DNA from: Tricholoma matsutake
Taxonomy: Eukaryota; Basidiomycota; Agaricomycetes; Agaricales; Tricholomataceae
Direction of reading: 5' to 3'
DNA: 64,000 nt
NCBI GenBank assembly: GCA_026075535.2
Contig: AP026550.1
Location: forward strand, 9,548,001-9,612,000
Position 1 is the first letter of the stretch, and each line of letters opens with the position of its first letter. The position numbers and the translations under genes are program-made. Under the pieces are notes generated by a model. It was not told the DNA's origin. It made no database searches and saw only the letters and a list, made by a program, of their open reading frames with translations. Positions 32,704-45,046 of this stretch are shown here, piece by piece.

Positions 32704-33278
32704 CAACAGCCAATGCAAAATTAAAAACCATGTGCCAAGGTTTCCTAACAGCGGATGAGTTTATTTTGCAGTTCAAAGCAGAAGCTTCGCAGATGGATAT
32801 GGGAGAAGCAGTGTTGGTAGAATTTTTGAAAGCAGGATTAAATCCCTCTTTATTCAAGTCTATCTACCAACTACCTTCTATGCCAGAGAAGTTGGATGAG
32901 TGGTATAATTGGGCAATGCACCTTGACTGGCAATATCGGCAGGAACAGGCAGAGTCAAAGTTGGTGTATGGAAGTAGCAAATTTGGAACACCATCAGGAG
33001 GAAAGTCCAAGACAGGAAAGGCACCTGAGGCACAAACTCCAAGGACACAGCCACCAGCCATGGCAGTGACACCTATAGTTACAGAGTCAGCAGCACCAGC
33101 AGAGATAATGAAGGTTTATCAAGCTGGGAGACAAGCCCCACTTAAATGTTTTAACTGTGGGCAGTTAGGACACATTGCTAGGAATTGTAGGCAGAAAAGA
33201 AAAATTAGGGAAGCTACAGTTGAGGAAGTGAAGCTTGAGGAAGACAGGCAGAAGAATTTTGTGGAAGAGTCCCAGTGA
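32704..33278 (+). pseudogene. Gypsy A gag, C-terminal part
   Basis: Gag begins abruptly at TANAKLKTM within a longer chimeric frame opened by the upstream transposase. It carries the capsid segment ADEFILQFKAEASQMD and LPSMPEKLDEWYNWAMH. A zinc knuckle CFNCGQLGHIARNC is encoded near 33148-33189. It ends TGA at 33276. The pol frame starts one base back, so expression of pol would need a -1 shift or re-initiation. Confidence 0.8.
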
Positions 33279-33662
33279 AGGTGTCCCCATTGGTGACCCA
33301 GAATCATTACAATGTATTAGGATCTGAGGAAACCCAGAGCAAACCAGAAAAGGAAGTTGATGAGTACAATCATTGTGAATCATGTGATGAGGAGGAGTAC
33401 AACTGTTGTAAATCATGTGACAAAGAAAATTGCCAAGCACTATTTCCAAAAACCCCTAAATGCTTTATTCACTCTGCACGAATAGAACCCGAAATCACCT
33501 TGACTGAAGACAGTGGACACACATGCAGCGATTGATGTGGAAGCGTTGCTTGATAGTGGTGCTACAGGATTATTCATTAACCAGTCCTTAATTACTGGAA
33601 ACAGTATTAACACAAGCAAGCTGGCGCAACCTATAATGGTGTACAATATTGACGGAACAGTC

Positions 33663-33752
33663 AATTGTGGAGGAACTATCAATTGTGGAGGAACTATCAA
33701 TTGTGGAGGAACTATCAATTGTGGAGGAACTATCAATTGTGGAGGAACTATC
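33663..33752 (+). repeat. 18-bp in-frame tandem repeat, five units, in gypsy A protease
   Basis: AATTGTGGAGGAACTATC repeats five times with almost no change and encodes NCGGTI each time. Copy B has a single unit (NRGGTI). The expansion keeps the reading frame. Confidence 0.95.
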
Positions 33753-34189
33753 AAGGAGGAGGTGACCATGGTACTAAAGTATCAGGAGCATCAGGAATGA
33801 GCCATGTGATCTCAGAAAAACCAATCTAATAATAGGATGTCCATGGTTATGGAAGCATAATCCCGAAATTGATTGGAAAACTGGGAAAGTACACATGACT
33901 CATTGTCTTAAAAATGTAATGTGTATGGGAGGAAGATGAAGAAGGAAAAAAGGAAACAAAGAGAGAAAGAACGTCTGAGGAAGTATTCTGTTACGATGGA
34001 GGAAGTGGAGGATGAGAAAATGCCAAATGGGGAAGTTCCGATCATAATTGAGAAAGAAGAGCAGAAGCAAACCTTTAGAGCAATTCATGGAGGACAGTCA
34101 TGGGACAAGAATATCGTGAAGGTGGAGAAGCCAGTGGAAGAGTGGGTGCCAAAAGTGTATCATGAATATCTGTCAGTGTTCCAGATTCA

Positions 34190-34373
34190 TAGTGTTGCCA
34201 CTGGCTCAGCCGAGGTTTTTCAATAAAATGGCTATAGCATACCAGATAAATTTTCCAAATTCACTAGGATATTTGGGCATATGGATGGGCCCATAAGCCG
34301 AGGGGTCTTCTGCCAACATTATCTGATTGGATCCCCCATTCCTGACTTATTTACTTGGCTTTGATTTCAAGCC
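34190..34373 (+). mobile_element. Truncated copy of foldback hAT-type MITE 3
   Basis: The end TAGTGTTGCCACTGGCTCAG and the next about 180 bp match, in reverse, the right half of the complete element at 35962-36335. It stops inside the copy at about 34373, and no second end is present. It interrupts gypsy A pol after LSVFQ. Confidence 0.75.
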
Positions 34374-34620
34374 CATGTTGTCGTCTGTTCAAATGTCCTA
34401 GCTGTCTGAGCTCACCATAGCTAGGACTAGGATGGATTAAATCCATGGAATCCGAGCAAAAATGACACATTCTGCGTAGATCCATGTGGACCCTGTGCGG
34501 ACTGAGTACTTATGTTTCCCAACAAAAATAGCTTGTCATTTGAGCCCACAGTCCATGCAGATCTGTGTGGAGTCCTCATAATTCCACACAGATCCGTGCA
34601 GAACATATGGGGCAGTTAAA
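34374..34620. other. Foreign block with CACAGATCCRTGCAGA hairpins
   Basis: Non-gypsy DNA between the MITE fragment and the RT part of gypsy A. It contains inverted pairs such as TGCAGATCTGTGTGGA and TCCACACAGATCCGTGCAGA (about 34556-34602). No coding frame. Confidence 0.55.
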
Positions 34621-35961
34621 GACCTCAAAGGATACATATGACCTTCAAAATCGCTGCAGACATCACCAATATTCTTTGTACCAAAGAAAGATCAGAGGAA
34701 GAGGATGTGTACAGATTATAGGTATTTGAATTAGTGGACAGTGAAGAACACGTACCCCCTGCTGTTGATCTCAGAAATAATTGACAAGGTGGGAAAAGCC
34801 AAGGTCTTTACAAAATTGGATTTATGATGGGGATACAATAATGTATGAATAAAGAAAGGAGCTGAGTGGAAGGCCACATTTGCCATGCATCGAGGATCCT
34901 TCGAGTCGCTTGTCATGTTTTTTGGGATGACTAATAGTCCCCCAACTTTCCAAAATATGATGAACGTCATTTTCAAGGATGTAATAGACAAAGGCATGGT
35001 AATAATATTTATTGATGACATTCTGATATTCATGGAGGATGAAGAAAATCATGAGGCAATAGTGCAGGAGGTGCTATGGAGGTTAGCAGAGAATGATCTA
35101 TTTTTGAAACTGGAGAAGTGTGTGTTTGGGGCAAGTGAGATCGAGTTCCTAGGATTATTGATCAGCCCTGACAGGATCAAATGGATCTGATCAAGGTACA
35201 GGCGATCACAGATTGGCCTGCGCCCACCTGTGTCCAAGAGGTTCAAGCTTTCTTGGGACTTGCAAACTACTATCATCACTTTGTGCATAATTTTTCCAAA
35301 ATTGCTGCACCCTTACATAACCTTACATGAAAGGGAGTAGTGTGGAAGTGGGGAGAGCAGCAGCAGACAGCATTTGAGGAGTTGAAGAGGAAGTTTGTGG
35401 AGGGACCAATATTAGCCCCAGTAGATTTCATGTGCCTTTTATGAGTTGAATCAGATGCATCCGACTTTGCTAGTGGAGTGGTATTATCAATGCTGTGCAA
35501 AGATGACAAATGGCATCCTTGTGCACATTTGTCCCGAGGGTTGAATGATGTGGAAAGGAATTATGATGTGCATGACAAAGAGATGGTGGGGATAATATGA
35601 GCGTTGGAGGCGTGGAGGTATTATTTGGAGGGATGTACACATCAGATTGAGATCTGGATGGATCATCAAAATCTGCAATACTTCATGTCCGCTAAAAAGC
35701 TTAATCACCAGCAAGCACGTTGGGCACTATTCCTATCATGTTTCAATTTTCACTTGGTTCACAAAGCAGGAAGCTTAATGAGGAAAGCAGATGCATTATC
35801 CAGACATATTGATTACAAAAGGGGGCTGGAGGAGGACAATAAGAATGTTCCCTCACTCAAACCTGAATACTTTTGCATTTGCACTATGCATCAAGGGCAT
35901 CTATTAATGGATAGCTCGGAAACAGAAATGTTGTCTAAAATTATTGAGAGTAGAACCAGAA

Positions 35962-36335
35962 TAGTGTTGCCACTGGCTCAGCCGAGGTTTTTCAATAAAA
36001 TGGCTATAGCATGCCAGGTAAATTTCCTCAATTCACCAAGATATTTGAGCATGTGGATAGGCCCATAAGCTGAGGGGTTGTCTGCCAAAATCAGTTGAAC
36101 CGATCATTTGTCCCTGAGTTATTTAATAAACAAAATTCGGCTTGATGGCTCGGCTTGAAATCAAAGCCGAGTGAATAAGTAAGGAATGGCGGATCTGGTC
36201 AGATAATGTTGGCAAAAGACCCCTCGGCTTATGGGCTCGTCCATATGCTCAAATATCCTAGTGAATCTAGGAAATTTATCTGGTATGCTATAGCCATTTT
36301 ATTGAAGAACCTCAGCTGAGCCAGTGGCAACACTA
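35962..36335. mobile_element. Foldback hAT-type MITE 3 (374 bp)
   Basis: Both ends start TAGTGTTGCCACTGGCTCAG and stay inverted-repeat for roughly 110 bp, so the element can fold into one hairpin. Flanks are AACCAGAA (35954-35961) and AACCAGAT (36336-36343), an 8-bp duplication with one mismatch. The interior has a GGCTTTGATTTCAAGCC-type palindrome. Non-coding. Confidence 0.82.
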
Positions 36336-39300
36336 AACCAGATCGCCATGGCTTGAACAAAGTCAACATTGTTGTGCAATAAAACTCTCTGTCACCTTGG
36401 TCACAACAAGGAAGTGTTTGTCCTACAAAATTGAGTACAAATGGAGAGTGAAAACACTTCAAGCCATGAGTAGTAGCCAATGGGTGTAATTTTGAAAAGT
36501 GGAATATGTTATTTGGCATATTACAGTGGTTATCTGCTGGAAAATCATTCTCAGCAGTATCCTGGTCAGCTTCTTGACCTTGCTGTATGTCATCATCTTG
36601 GTCACTGACAGATGGATCAAGTGGTGGAGATGCAGATTCTTTTGAGGGTTTGGTTGGAAACTTTACACATTCATAATTTGATATCCAGTCATAAAGTGAC
36701 AAATCTTCCAGCTCTGTTAGTCAGCAAATATAATCATCTACATTTGATATTCCAACAATTCTTCCACCATGCTTCAAGATGGCAACCTTTTGGGTCTGTT
36801 CTCCAGTAAGATCCTCATCCCTTGCCTTTCAAACCTCATGGACAAATGATTACCAATGAAATGGCACAAATCTATGGCTTGTGTAATGATCTGGATTACT
36901 GAGCAAGTACAAACAGATCATAAGTGAACCTAATTCTAATTTTGCACACATTGTATTCACCATCTTTGTCATAAGTTTCCTGGCCTTCACATGTTTACTT
37001 TCAGAGCCACCTAGCATTTCTGTATTCTTTTGGAATATGGAGCAGATGGATTCAAAAACTACATGTGTTTTCAAACTCATTTTGGTGATATAGTCTGACA
37101 CATACAACAGGGTTCCCTTTATGGCAGTTCCAGACCTGAGGCTGGTAACATCAGTGTTGCAACAGAACAGATAGGAAATCACAGTTGAGAAAGTGTTTAT
37201 CCAATTTTTAGGTTGAGTGCACCACTCAATGGGTCAACCTCTGTTACTTTAAAGGTCTCATGGGGAAAGCAGGACTTGCATCTACCCCACTTGTTGTCAA
37301 GACAACCTTTGTAAAATTTTCCCTTGTTCTGAGTACCATTCTTATTAATATTGGTGCTGCAGATATGTATATTAGATTTCGACACTACATTGTCAACATC
37401 ACAGGCAAATCTTTCCCACCAGGTCTTTAGATTTTGACACTTCATGCAACTATTACACTCAGATGTTGTGCATGGTGCAGGTGGAGGCTCAGGCAATATT
37501 TCTGTTGGATCAAGATAATCTGCACTTTGTGTAGCATTAAACACATTAGATAACACCTCTGCTTGAGTGCCTGTCAAAAATTCACCTTGTGAAGCACTTT
37601 CAAGATAATCAACCATCTGCTGCTGGCGATCAGATGTGGGGTCAATTATACAATCTCTTATATCATCTGGAGTCAGGCCACCTTTAATCCAAAGCAAAAG
37701 ATGGATATGAAGTGTAAGCCGACCTTGCTGTTCAACAGTACCATAGTATGCAGATGTTTCTCCATAAAGCCCAGGATGATCTGAGTCAATTCCAAGTACA
37801 TGTTTGATGAACTGTTCTACCATAAAATGGAAAAAGCGAGCACAGGCTACAGGATTATTTGCAATAAGTCAATATCGGTCCTCTGGAAGTCTAATTCTGG
37901 GCCTGAATGTTACATCTTGGTCAGCATAGTACAGAGCCATTGGATTCTTGACATCAGTGGGTGAAAGAGTTATATACCAGAGTGGAGCACCTTGATGAGC
38001 TATTAGTGACCATATTTCATTTGTCATGTACTTTTTGCTAGTGACTGAGCCAGAAACCTTTCCACCTATATGGTCCAAGTCTCAAATGACTTGGAAGCAT
38101 TCCTTCTCCTCTTGAGTAGATGGCTTGATAATATCTCCCTTTGACATGGGATCAGCCATTGATGACAGAACATCTTGATCAAGGTTAAGAAGATGTTGTG
38201 CTATGTCATCAAATTTTTTTGTTTCAGCCAGCAGAAGACCACCTGTGGTACGAGCCTTTATCTGCTCATGACTGAAAGCTACAAAGGGGAAACTGGGATC
38301 TTGCTGAAAGTGCTTGTCATGGTACATGAGGAGATGTCTCTTGTGCTAGTGATGCAGACCCAATCCCTCCATGGCCATAGGGGAAGAGCCAAGGAAACAA
38401 TTGTGGGTATAATCCAGGATTTTCATAAATTGATTCAGCATATGGGCTATGGCCAATTGCAAGAGCCTTTCCTCTATTTGACCAGTGCTGAAGAGCAATT
38501 GCCTTTGGCTCATCAACTGACTTTGTATCCAGTTGTGCACCTGTCAAGCCATGAACAATAAAAGGGCACTCTCCTGTCTCAACACCATCCTCAGCTCCAT
38601 TATCAAATGTACTTGTACCCTCAGGAACCTTGTTGGAGACCTCCCAACAATATTCTATGGACACAGGAGGAGAATCCTCTGGATAGCTATTTGGATTTTC
38701 ATGTGAAATGTCCAAATCCTTGTAATTAACATGGTTCAGTTTTAGCCATTCAAGTGCATTTGCTACATAGTTTCTTCTGACTAGAAGTGGTATGTGTGAC
38801 AGGTCTTGTTCAGTGGGTTTTGAAGGTCCTGTGAATAGAATGGCAAGAACATCATCCTCTTCAACTGGAGGAGGCAAGGTGTGGTATACCTTTGGGAGAG
38901 GAGATTAAAATGCAATTACATGAGCAACCATTTTTCTGAGACCACTAGAGGCTACCTTGACAAAACAACAGCTGTGACGAATGCAAGCAATGAGAAGTCT
39001 TTCCATGAAGTTTAGATCTGACAGCACTTTGGGAACCTTACCAATCCAAAGATTGTTAGCTAAAGCAAGACATGGCACTTTCCCCTTTCTTATGCTCTTG
39101 CAGCAATTATCACATACTTTGTCACACTGATAGTCAAGGACTGGACCTTTGAACTCAGAAACTGCTTGAGAAGCAGTTTTGCGTTCAGTTCAAATTACAC
39201 CTGGAGCTTCTAAGACTCCAAGCATTGTCTTTATGGCTTTGAGGCGACTCAGCTGAGAAATAGGCACTAACTCACCACATACAGCACATCCAGATTCTTC

Positions 39301-40110
39301 AAGAGATGATGGCTTTGAATCTTTGCACCAATCTCTAACTATTATCTCCTTCAAGGCCTCTGTTAATGGAGGAGGAGGAAAGGGAACAGATGGGTCAAGT
39401 TGCACATTGTCCACATTAGAGTTTGACTGCATTAATTTATTTTTATTTTTATGGTTTACAGCTTTTTTAACATTTCGTTCATCCTTTTTCTCTTTCGAGA
39501 GGTTTGCAAAAAGATATATATTTTTTTTCAATTGAGGAGACATCTGTGCTTCTAAAACAGAAGTGTAATGATTGCAATTGACACAGTCATGACCTTCAAA
39601 GACCTGTACAAGTTGATCCTTAGTAAGATGCCAGTGAGAGCTAAGAGGGATTTTATGTATTTGTGCAATTTTTTGGGCCATCTGCTTAGAAAGATGTGGA
39701 ATAATGTCAGTAAGGGACAAGTCTGCATACACATATCCATGCTCAACAGGATGTGCAAGGCAACCTATTTCATCTGCATGGTCTATGTATCGAAACACAT
39801 GAACTCCAGACAATTGATCATTACCCCTTTTAATAAACGAGGTGACAGATGCATGCAGAAATAAATATGGCCTCCCTCCACCCATGGGAATTGAAGCACA
39901 ATCACAAGTAGACAACCCAGATGGAAAACTTAATGGAGGTCCATCAGAACTGCATGGCATACATGGACAATGAAATGAAAACGAGCTAAAATAAAGTGCA
40001 GAGGGAGACGATTCAATCAGATTACTTGTCAATACTATAATAATCACTCCATAAACAAGAGAGCACATGCCATGTCGAGTAGAAAAATGCCATTGAGGGG
40101 CATGTGGTGA
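36336..40110 (-). pseudogene. Helitron Rep region (H2), helicase missing
   Basis: Reading the minus strand: Cys-rich pre-Rep region (40113-39190), CAVCGELV, then SLANNLWIGKVP-like ALANNLWIGKVP near 39050, and ECPFIVHGLTG (about 38565). The Rep domain includes AYYGTVEQQGRLTLHIHLLL with the HUH-type HIH near 37700-37709, and the two-tyrosine site YVSDYITK near 37080-37104. After it comes LYLLSNPDHYTSHRF and QGDREFYCTTMLTLFKPWR near 36390-36345. There the similarity ends at the MITE. Rep would nick and join DNA for rolling-circle transposition; the Pif1-type helicase that should follow is absent. Frame changes occur near 38340 and 37200, and TGA replaces Arg near 39193, 38080 and 37870. Upstream coding may reach about 40990. 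Confidence 0.82.
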
Positions 40111-40997
40111 CATAGCAGTCCATGATGATCATAAGGAATAAATTACGACCATATAATCATGTCAGGGGCATTGGTTTCATAAGAAACCTAGGGCCACACA
40201 GTAACAGCTCATGGAAATGTGACACAAAGGAAGAACATACATCTGAAGCAGTAACTGCCAATAAGCAGAAAGGAGAAATTCTAATGACCTTGCTGAAATA
40301 CATACTAAGAAAGTTGCAATGCCATGCAGAACAAAAACCAATATCTGATAGATTGAACTTGAAATCACATTGCACACAAGAGAACCATTGGCAGGATCAG
40401 TGAGACACTGTCTGGTCATGCCCAAACACATGGAGGTTTTTTGTTCAAAGACAGAACAGTGAATTTGAGGAGACTGCACATGCAGCTCAAGAGGTTTGAC
40501 AGTCAAGGTAGAATATTCTACCAGACAAACAGGACAGACAAATCCAAAAAATGCGCAAGGATTGTCGTATGATGGATGACATTGAATAGCACAAGGTAAT
40601 ATATGCTGGTTAAAAAAGTATTGCTTAGCACAATAAGTCGAGGAGCAATACAAACCAACTTACACAGACCCTGTAGCAGGATAACATTGAGGCAACAGAA
40701 TGCAAGCGCAAGGACATGGATGACCTGCATGACTCAGAGCTTGTTGAAGGTGAGAAGCAAGATGCAATTCATGGAAACAAGATCAACGGGATCATCAAAC
40801 AATAACATGTGATCAAATGTGTTGCATGTCACATTCATGGGCCAAAGTAGAGGATATACTTGATGCACACATTGAAAAGCAAAGAATGACACACACTTGA
40901 GAAGTATGACACATTGATGGAAAGTGCGACACGGTTCACAAGTGAACGACAGATAGAGAATGAGTCTGACCGACCCCCAAAAAGGAAATGCTGACAA
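40111..40997 (-). pseudogene. Likely N-terminal extension of the Helitron H2 protein
   Basis: Minus-strand frames (40997-40734, 40730-40518, 40653-40177) are Cys-rich, for example FGFVCPVC. They sit where mushroom Helitron proteins have their N-terminal zinc-rich part. The frames overlap and are broken. The assignment is from position and composition. Confidence 0.4.
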
Positions 40998-40999
40998 AC

Positions 41000-42060
41000 C
41001 TGGTTGACATTACCATTTCCACAACACCATCACTCAGTTTTAGTTCGGCATTCTTCATTTATTTTTTTAGTAACTAATTTTGTAGGTCAGGAAGCCTCGA
41101 ACATCATAATTAAGTGTTTCTTTCAAACTTTTGGTTGTTATTCAGCTAACTACACCTTTTTTAGCTCTTTTTTAGGTTACAATTTTTTTGACAATGCCCT
41201 CCTCATGCAAATGAGATGCGAGGCTGCATATATGGTATCAGGGAACCCAGGGAAGTGGGATAACCACAAGGTAAACACCCCCTGCCACATTGCAACTCCC
41301 CTAACTGACGAAATATGAGATGGTGCCCCCTGCGCCCACACTACTGCTGTGAGCCCCTGCTCGCAGGGTGGACAATGGACAACAAACAGTGGGGTCGAGC
41401 TGACACCACGACAGCACCCTGAACTGCCGCTGTGAACAACTGCTCTTGGGGTGCACATGGGGTGCATGATGAGAATGAGAGGGGGAAACATGGCTGCTGC
41501 TCGCCACTGTTAGTGGGGTGGATCGCAGGTGGAAGGACAGGATGACAACGGCCAATTGCCACTGCAAGCACTGCTCATGGGGAGTCATTGCCAGGGGAAG
41601 AAACAGGCACACCAACAACAACAACAACAACAGAGAGGGAGATGACAACAGAATGATGGGCAATGACCACCCCCAGCTGTGTGACAACTGAGGACGGCCG
41701 CCACCACGATCACTGCCACAGGATCCCAAACTGCCGTCATGAGCAACTATTCACAGGGTGAAAACGGGGTGCAGCAAGGCCAGGGACGGCAGGGAGAGGT
41801 AGCAGGCATGATGACAATGACAGGTACAGGGAAATGGCAATGAAGATGACAACTACAACAATGAGGGAACAATGGCATCGACGCACCCAGGACGATGACA
41901 AGACCCCCTGCATTTTGCATGGGTGGGGTTTTTTTCAGTCTAACTAATATTGTTGCCCTACCCACTCGCATTTGCGTGGGGTTCAGTTTTTATGTACATA
42001 ATAGTGTAGTATATCTGAGTACATTTTAAATGTGTACTAGATGAGTATCTGTATATTTAG
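41000..42060. repeat. Low-complexity, hairpin-rich region
   Basis: Short hairpins built on TGAGCANNNGCTCA with GGGTGGA recur about every 90-100 bp (near 41350, 41430, 41505, 41575, 41740), followed by an ACAACA run at 41618-41633. The same hairpin type appears in reverse at 12480-12980. Minus-strand frames across it are Pro/Ser/His-rich artefacts. Confidence 0.55.
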
Positions 42061-42065
42061 TAAAT

Positions 42066-42368
42066 TCAACCAATAATCATATTACTTTCATAGTAATGTT
42101 TCATGGTAGTATACAAGTTATCAAAGTGATTGCTATCTGGACGAGACACATTGTCGTGTTCAAAGACTGTTGCCCAGGGAAATTTATGTTCAAACATGAA
42201 CTTCTCCGCCCAGCTAATGATCTCATCAGATGGAATATGCAACCATTTGTCCTCGTCATTGCTGCACAATCCTGGCGACACGATAACAATCTGCTTGACT
42301 TGAATTCTAGCGCATTTTGAATTCAAATGCCAATCGGCTAAACCCACATGAATAGATGACAGACCCAT
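42066..42368 (-). pseudogene. Unidentified coding fragment outside the MULE
   Basis: A 100-residue frame (QIVIVSPGLCSNDEDKWLHI, then FMFEHKFPWATVFEHD) has clearly protein-like composition. It lies beyond the left MULE end and target-site duplication, so it belongs to the invaded locus. No family recognised. Confidence 0.35.
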
Positions 42369-42691
42369 CAGATTTTGCAGGGCTCAGATTGTAAAGACCC
42401 AGTCCTCAATACTGAGAACTCAGAACTCACCTTGAACACATCTAGTCGTAACAGGGGAGGGTTTTGTCAATAAGCAGTGAAGTCCAGGGTGATCAGCCAC
42501 AGAGTATCGGAGTGTAAGGACAAAAGCAGAGGTTCTTCAGATAGTTTCTGTAACACCTGCAGTAGGACCTCTCACTGGGACAAATCACATGAGGATACCT
42601 ATCACATGTTTTCATTCTGCTGTAGTTTGATCTAATCAAGATACATAGTGTTATTATTGGAGTCCTTCCAAGTGCATTGAGATAACCGTCT

Positions 42692-45041
42692 TCACTTATG
42701 TTGTCCGATGTCCCCTCCCACCTTTTCAAGCTTGGCCAACACTGACTCTACTATGTCAGCCATTTTTGGATGAAGATCAGATCCGAGAAGCATTGTTTTG
42801 CATGAGCTTGTTGAGCATCTGAAATGAATACCTATGCAAACAAATCTCAGAGTTACAAGTGCTTGATCTGCAGTGGGACTCACATGCTCAACTTCAGGAT
42901 CACTGAAATTCTCTTCGTCCACCTCTGATCCTCCATCTTCATGGCTGTCCTCGCCATCTTCTCCAACATCCTTGTCATGCACCACTTTCTTGACCACATC
43001 AGTTTCTTTGTCAGCTGGAGAGGCTGGAGATTCAAGATCTTCTGAGCATGTTCTGCCAATGTCGGACTCCTGCCATGGTTGGTGAAGCTCACGACCTAGA
43101 ATACGTATCTCGCTGTCTGGGACTGGTGCCTCTTATTGGCCAGACTCAAAATGGATGCCCTTGATAGAGTAATATGGTGGATAATGCAGCTGCTTCATGT
43201 TTGCAAAGAACACTAGTTCATGGTGTGGCCGATATTCGAGCAGCTTGTCTGCCTTTCTAACCAGGTGTTTGCACAGCAAGAATCGGCTAATGAAGTATGC
43301 AGGGCAGCTGCAGGTCCACCAATCAATCTCGGTGAGATATTTTCCACGAGGTCAATTCTCTTCTTCAGCAATCTCGGCCAGTTGTTCATTATGTCACCTT
43401 TGTCTTTTTAGGTGCTTTCAGCCATTTAAGTTCTTTCTCCATCAGCCGATGCTCATCACTGCAAGCCATATCCATCCAATCAGCACAAAAGTCAGTTTTC
43501 CAACCAGCTAATTCCTTCAGCTGTCCTACCCGCTTCAATCCTTGGACATATTTCAGCATCCTTTGTACCTGAGGCAAAATATCCGAGATAATTACATGAG
43601 TCACTAGGTCCAGCTGTGGGCAGTTGAACTCGTGAAGGTGTCTGTGCTTAAGATTATGCCATAGACTCTTGATGACCATGGTTGTCTTCAGTGTATGCAT
43701 TGCAGTATCAGCTGACCAAGCCCACAGCTTCCATTGTTTAGTTGTGTACCACTGATTCTGCAGATATGCCCAGACCTGCACAAGATCATTTCGCTAGCAG
43801 AAATCATACATATCTTTGACAGCACCGTCATAAATTTCCTGTGATGTCAAACACATAAACTGTTCATCATTAAGGGGAATCTGTGGATGTTGATGTAGAT
43901 GAACATGAAATTTCTCCACAATGGTTGCGCAGTGCTCCTTCTGACAGAATATTGGCAAGTCTGCCTTCATCACTTTGGGTGGAGCAGGCCAGACCAGTGT
44001 TCGCTTTCCACCTGCAATCAACACAATCATAGGTGGGAGACACGTCGAAGCCCCCATCTGCATCTTTTAATGACCCAGTAAGAATTGTATTTACTATACA
44101 TTAAGTAGAACATACCTTCTGATGATCTTCCTCTTCATCCTCCTCATCCTCAGGTTTATCACAATCTGCATCATTCTCGAGGACCCCATCTTCCAACCAA
44201 CCAGACATAATACCTGGGGCCCATGTCAGATCGATGAAATCAAATTTCGCATGGGCAATGTGTGGGTCATACTTTGCAGGTGGCTTATCCTCTGCTAGGC
44301 ATGTTTCTAGGTATCTGATTGCATGCCAATAGCATTGCTGCCTTCTCGCATAAGGGAACACTTCACTAACTGCACTTAGCTTAGTTTGATCCTTGTCTGT
44401 GTTAACAGATACAATATTTTGACAATACTGTGCAATACACCGAAGGACATCTTGAAGCATGCGATCCTTAGCACCTGGAGCTGTGTTGCCATCTGTTGAG
44501 CATGTAAATGCAAATGTGAGTGGAAGCACTCGGCCATCTGCCTCTCCCACAACAGCATATAATTCATAGCTCAAGGCATTTGTTTTCCCTTTCAAAATCA
44601 CATAAGAAGACTGATAACATTGTTAATCAGTTTAAATGCTACTTACATGTAGAATCTATTGCAATCTCATGCAGCTCTTTGCCATAGTCCACCAAAATAT
44701 TCTTGAACCCAAAAGCAAGTGATGAAATCCCAGCTTCAGTAGGGACATGAATTATTTCAATGTCGATATCATTGATGCGCTCCAAGAGTTTGATCACAGA
44801 TTTTACTTGGTCATTGGCGAGTCACCAAGTCACTTCGTGAATGTGGGCCTAATATGTATACACCTGCTTCTGCATTAATTTGGTCCCAGGATGTTTCTTC
44901 AGGATCGCTTGCCAGATCTAAAAATTACCTGACATAAGTATTGCTCTAGCTGATCAAAATGGGTCATATATGTACCTTTGCTGCAGATAAATCTTTCAAT
45001 CTCTCGATCTCCTGAGCAATCTCTGGCAATATTGAGATGTC
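42692..45041 (-). pseudogene. MULE transposase, DDE core and SWIM zinc finger
   Basis: Coding starts at the insertion of gypsy B (LDISILPEIAQEIERLKDL near 45040-44985) and runs leftwards. The first catalytic Asp is in IAIDST (about 44660). A 58-nt intron (44589-44646) splits the Trp codon that follows, and splicing gives DSTWKTNALSYELY. The second Asp is in NTDKDQTK (about 44397), followed by CYWHAIRYL. A SWIM zinc finger CSCPAYF...LLCKHLV is encoded near 43325-43261. A Glu/Asp-rich tail precedes the end near 42692. TGA and TAG breaks and frameshifts make it inactive. Confidence 0.85.
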
Positions 45042-45046
45042 GAGGT

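Larger units (their letters stand above)
32704..35945 (+). mobile_element. Ty3/gypsy chromovirus copy A, truncated at both ends
   Basis: Same family as copy B (45047-50604): long stretches of gag, protease, RT and RNase H match by eye. The 5' LTR and gag N-terminus are missing (joined to a DDE transposase fragment), and everything after RNase H is missing (joined to Helitron DNA near 35945). A foreign block occupies 34190-34620. Unlike copy B it keeps the RT core. Confidence 0.85.
33275..35945 (+). pseudogene. Gypsy A pol remnant (protease, RT, RNase H)
   Basis: Protease active site ALLDSGATG is at about 33544-33570, RT fingers ([20 protein letters not shown]) at about 34674-34730, and the RT core with FIDDILIF at about 35010-35035. 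RNase H segments follow (about 35400-35830), ending DSSETEMLSKI. Stops are mostly TGA for Arg, for example GYI-PSKS near 34632. A deletion after the protease removes part of the linker (about 33797). An 18-bp repeat expansion sits in the protease, and an insertion of about 430 bp breaks the protein after LSVFQ. Confidence 0.82.

Noticed and set aside
34190..34620. Second complete foldback MITE in gypsy A
   Set aside because: Only one end and half of the interior are present, and no matching right end or 8-bp duplication was found.
41301..41729. 142-codon minus-strand ORF
   Set aside because: It lies in hairpin-rich low-complexity DNA and reads Ser/Pro/His/Leu runs without any motif.
42066..42368. 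C-terminus of the MULE transposase
   Set aside because: It lies outside the left TIR and target-site duplication, so it cannot belong to the MULE.
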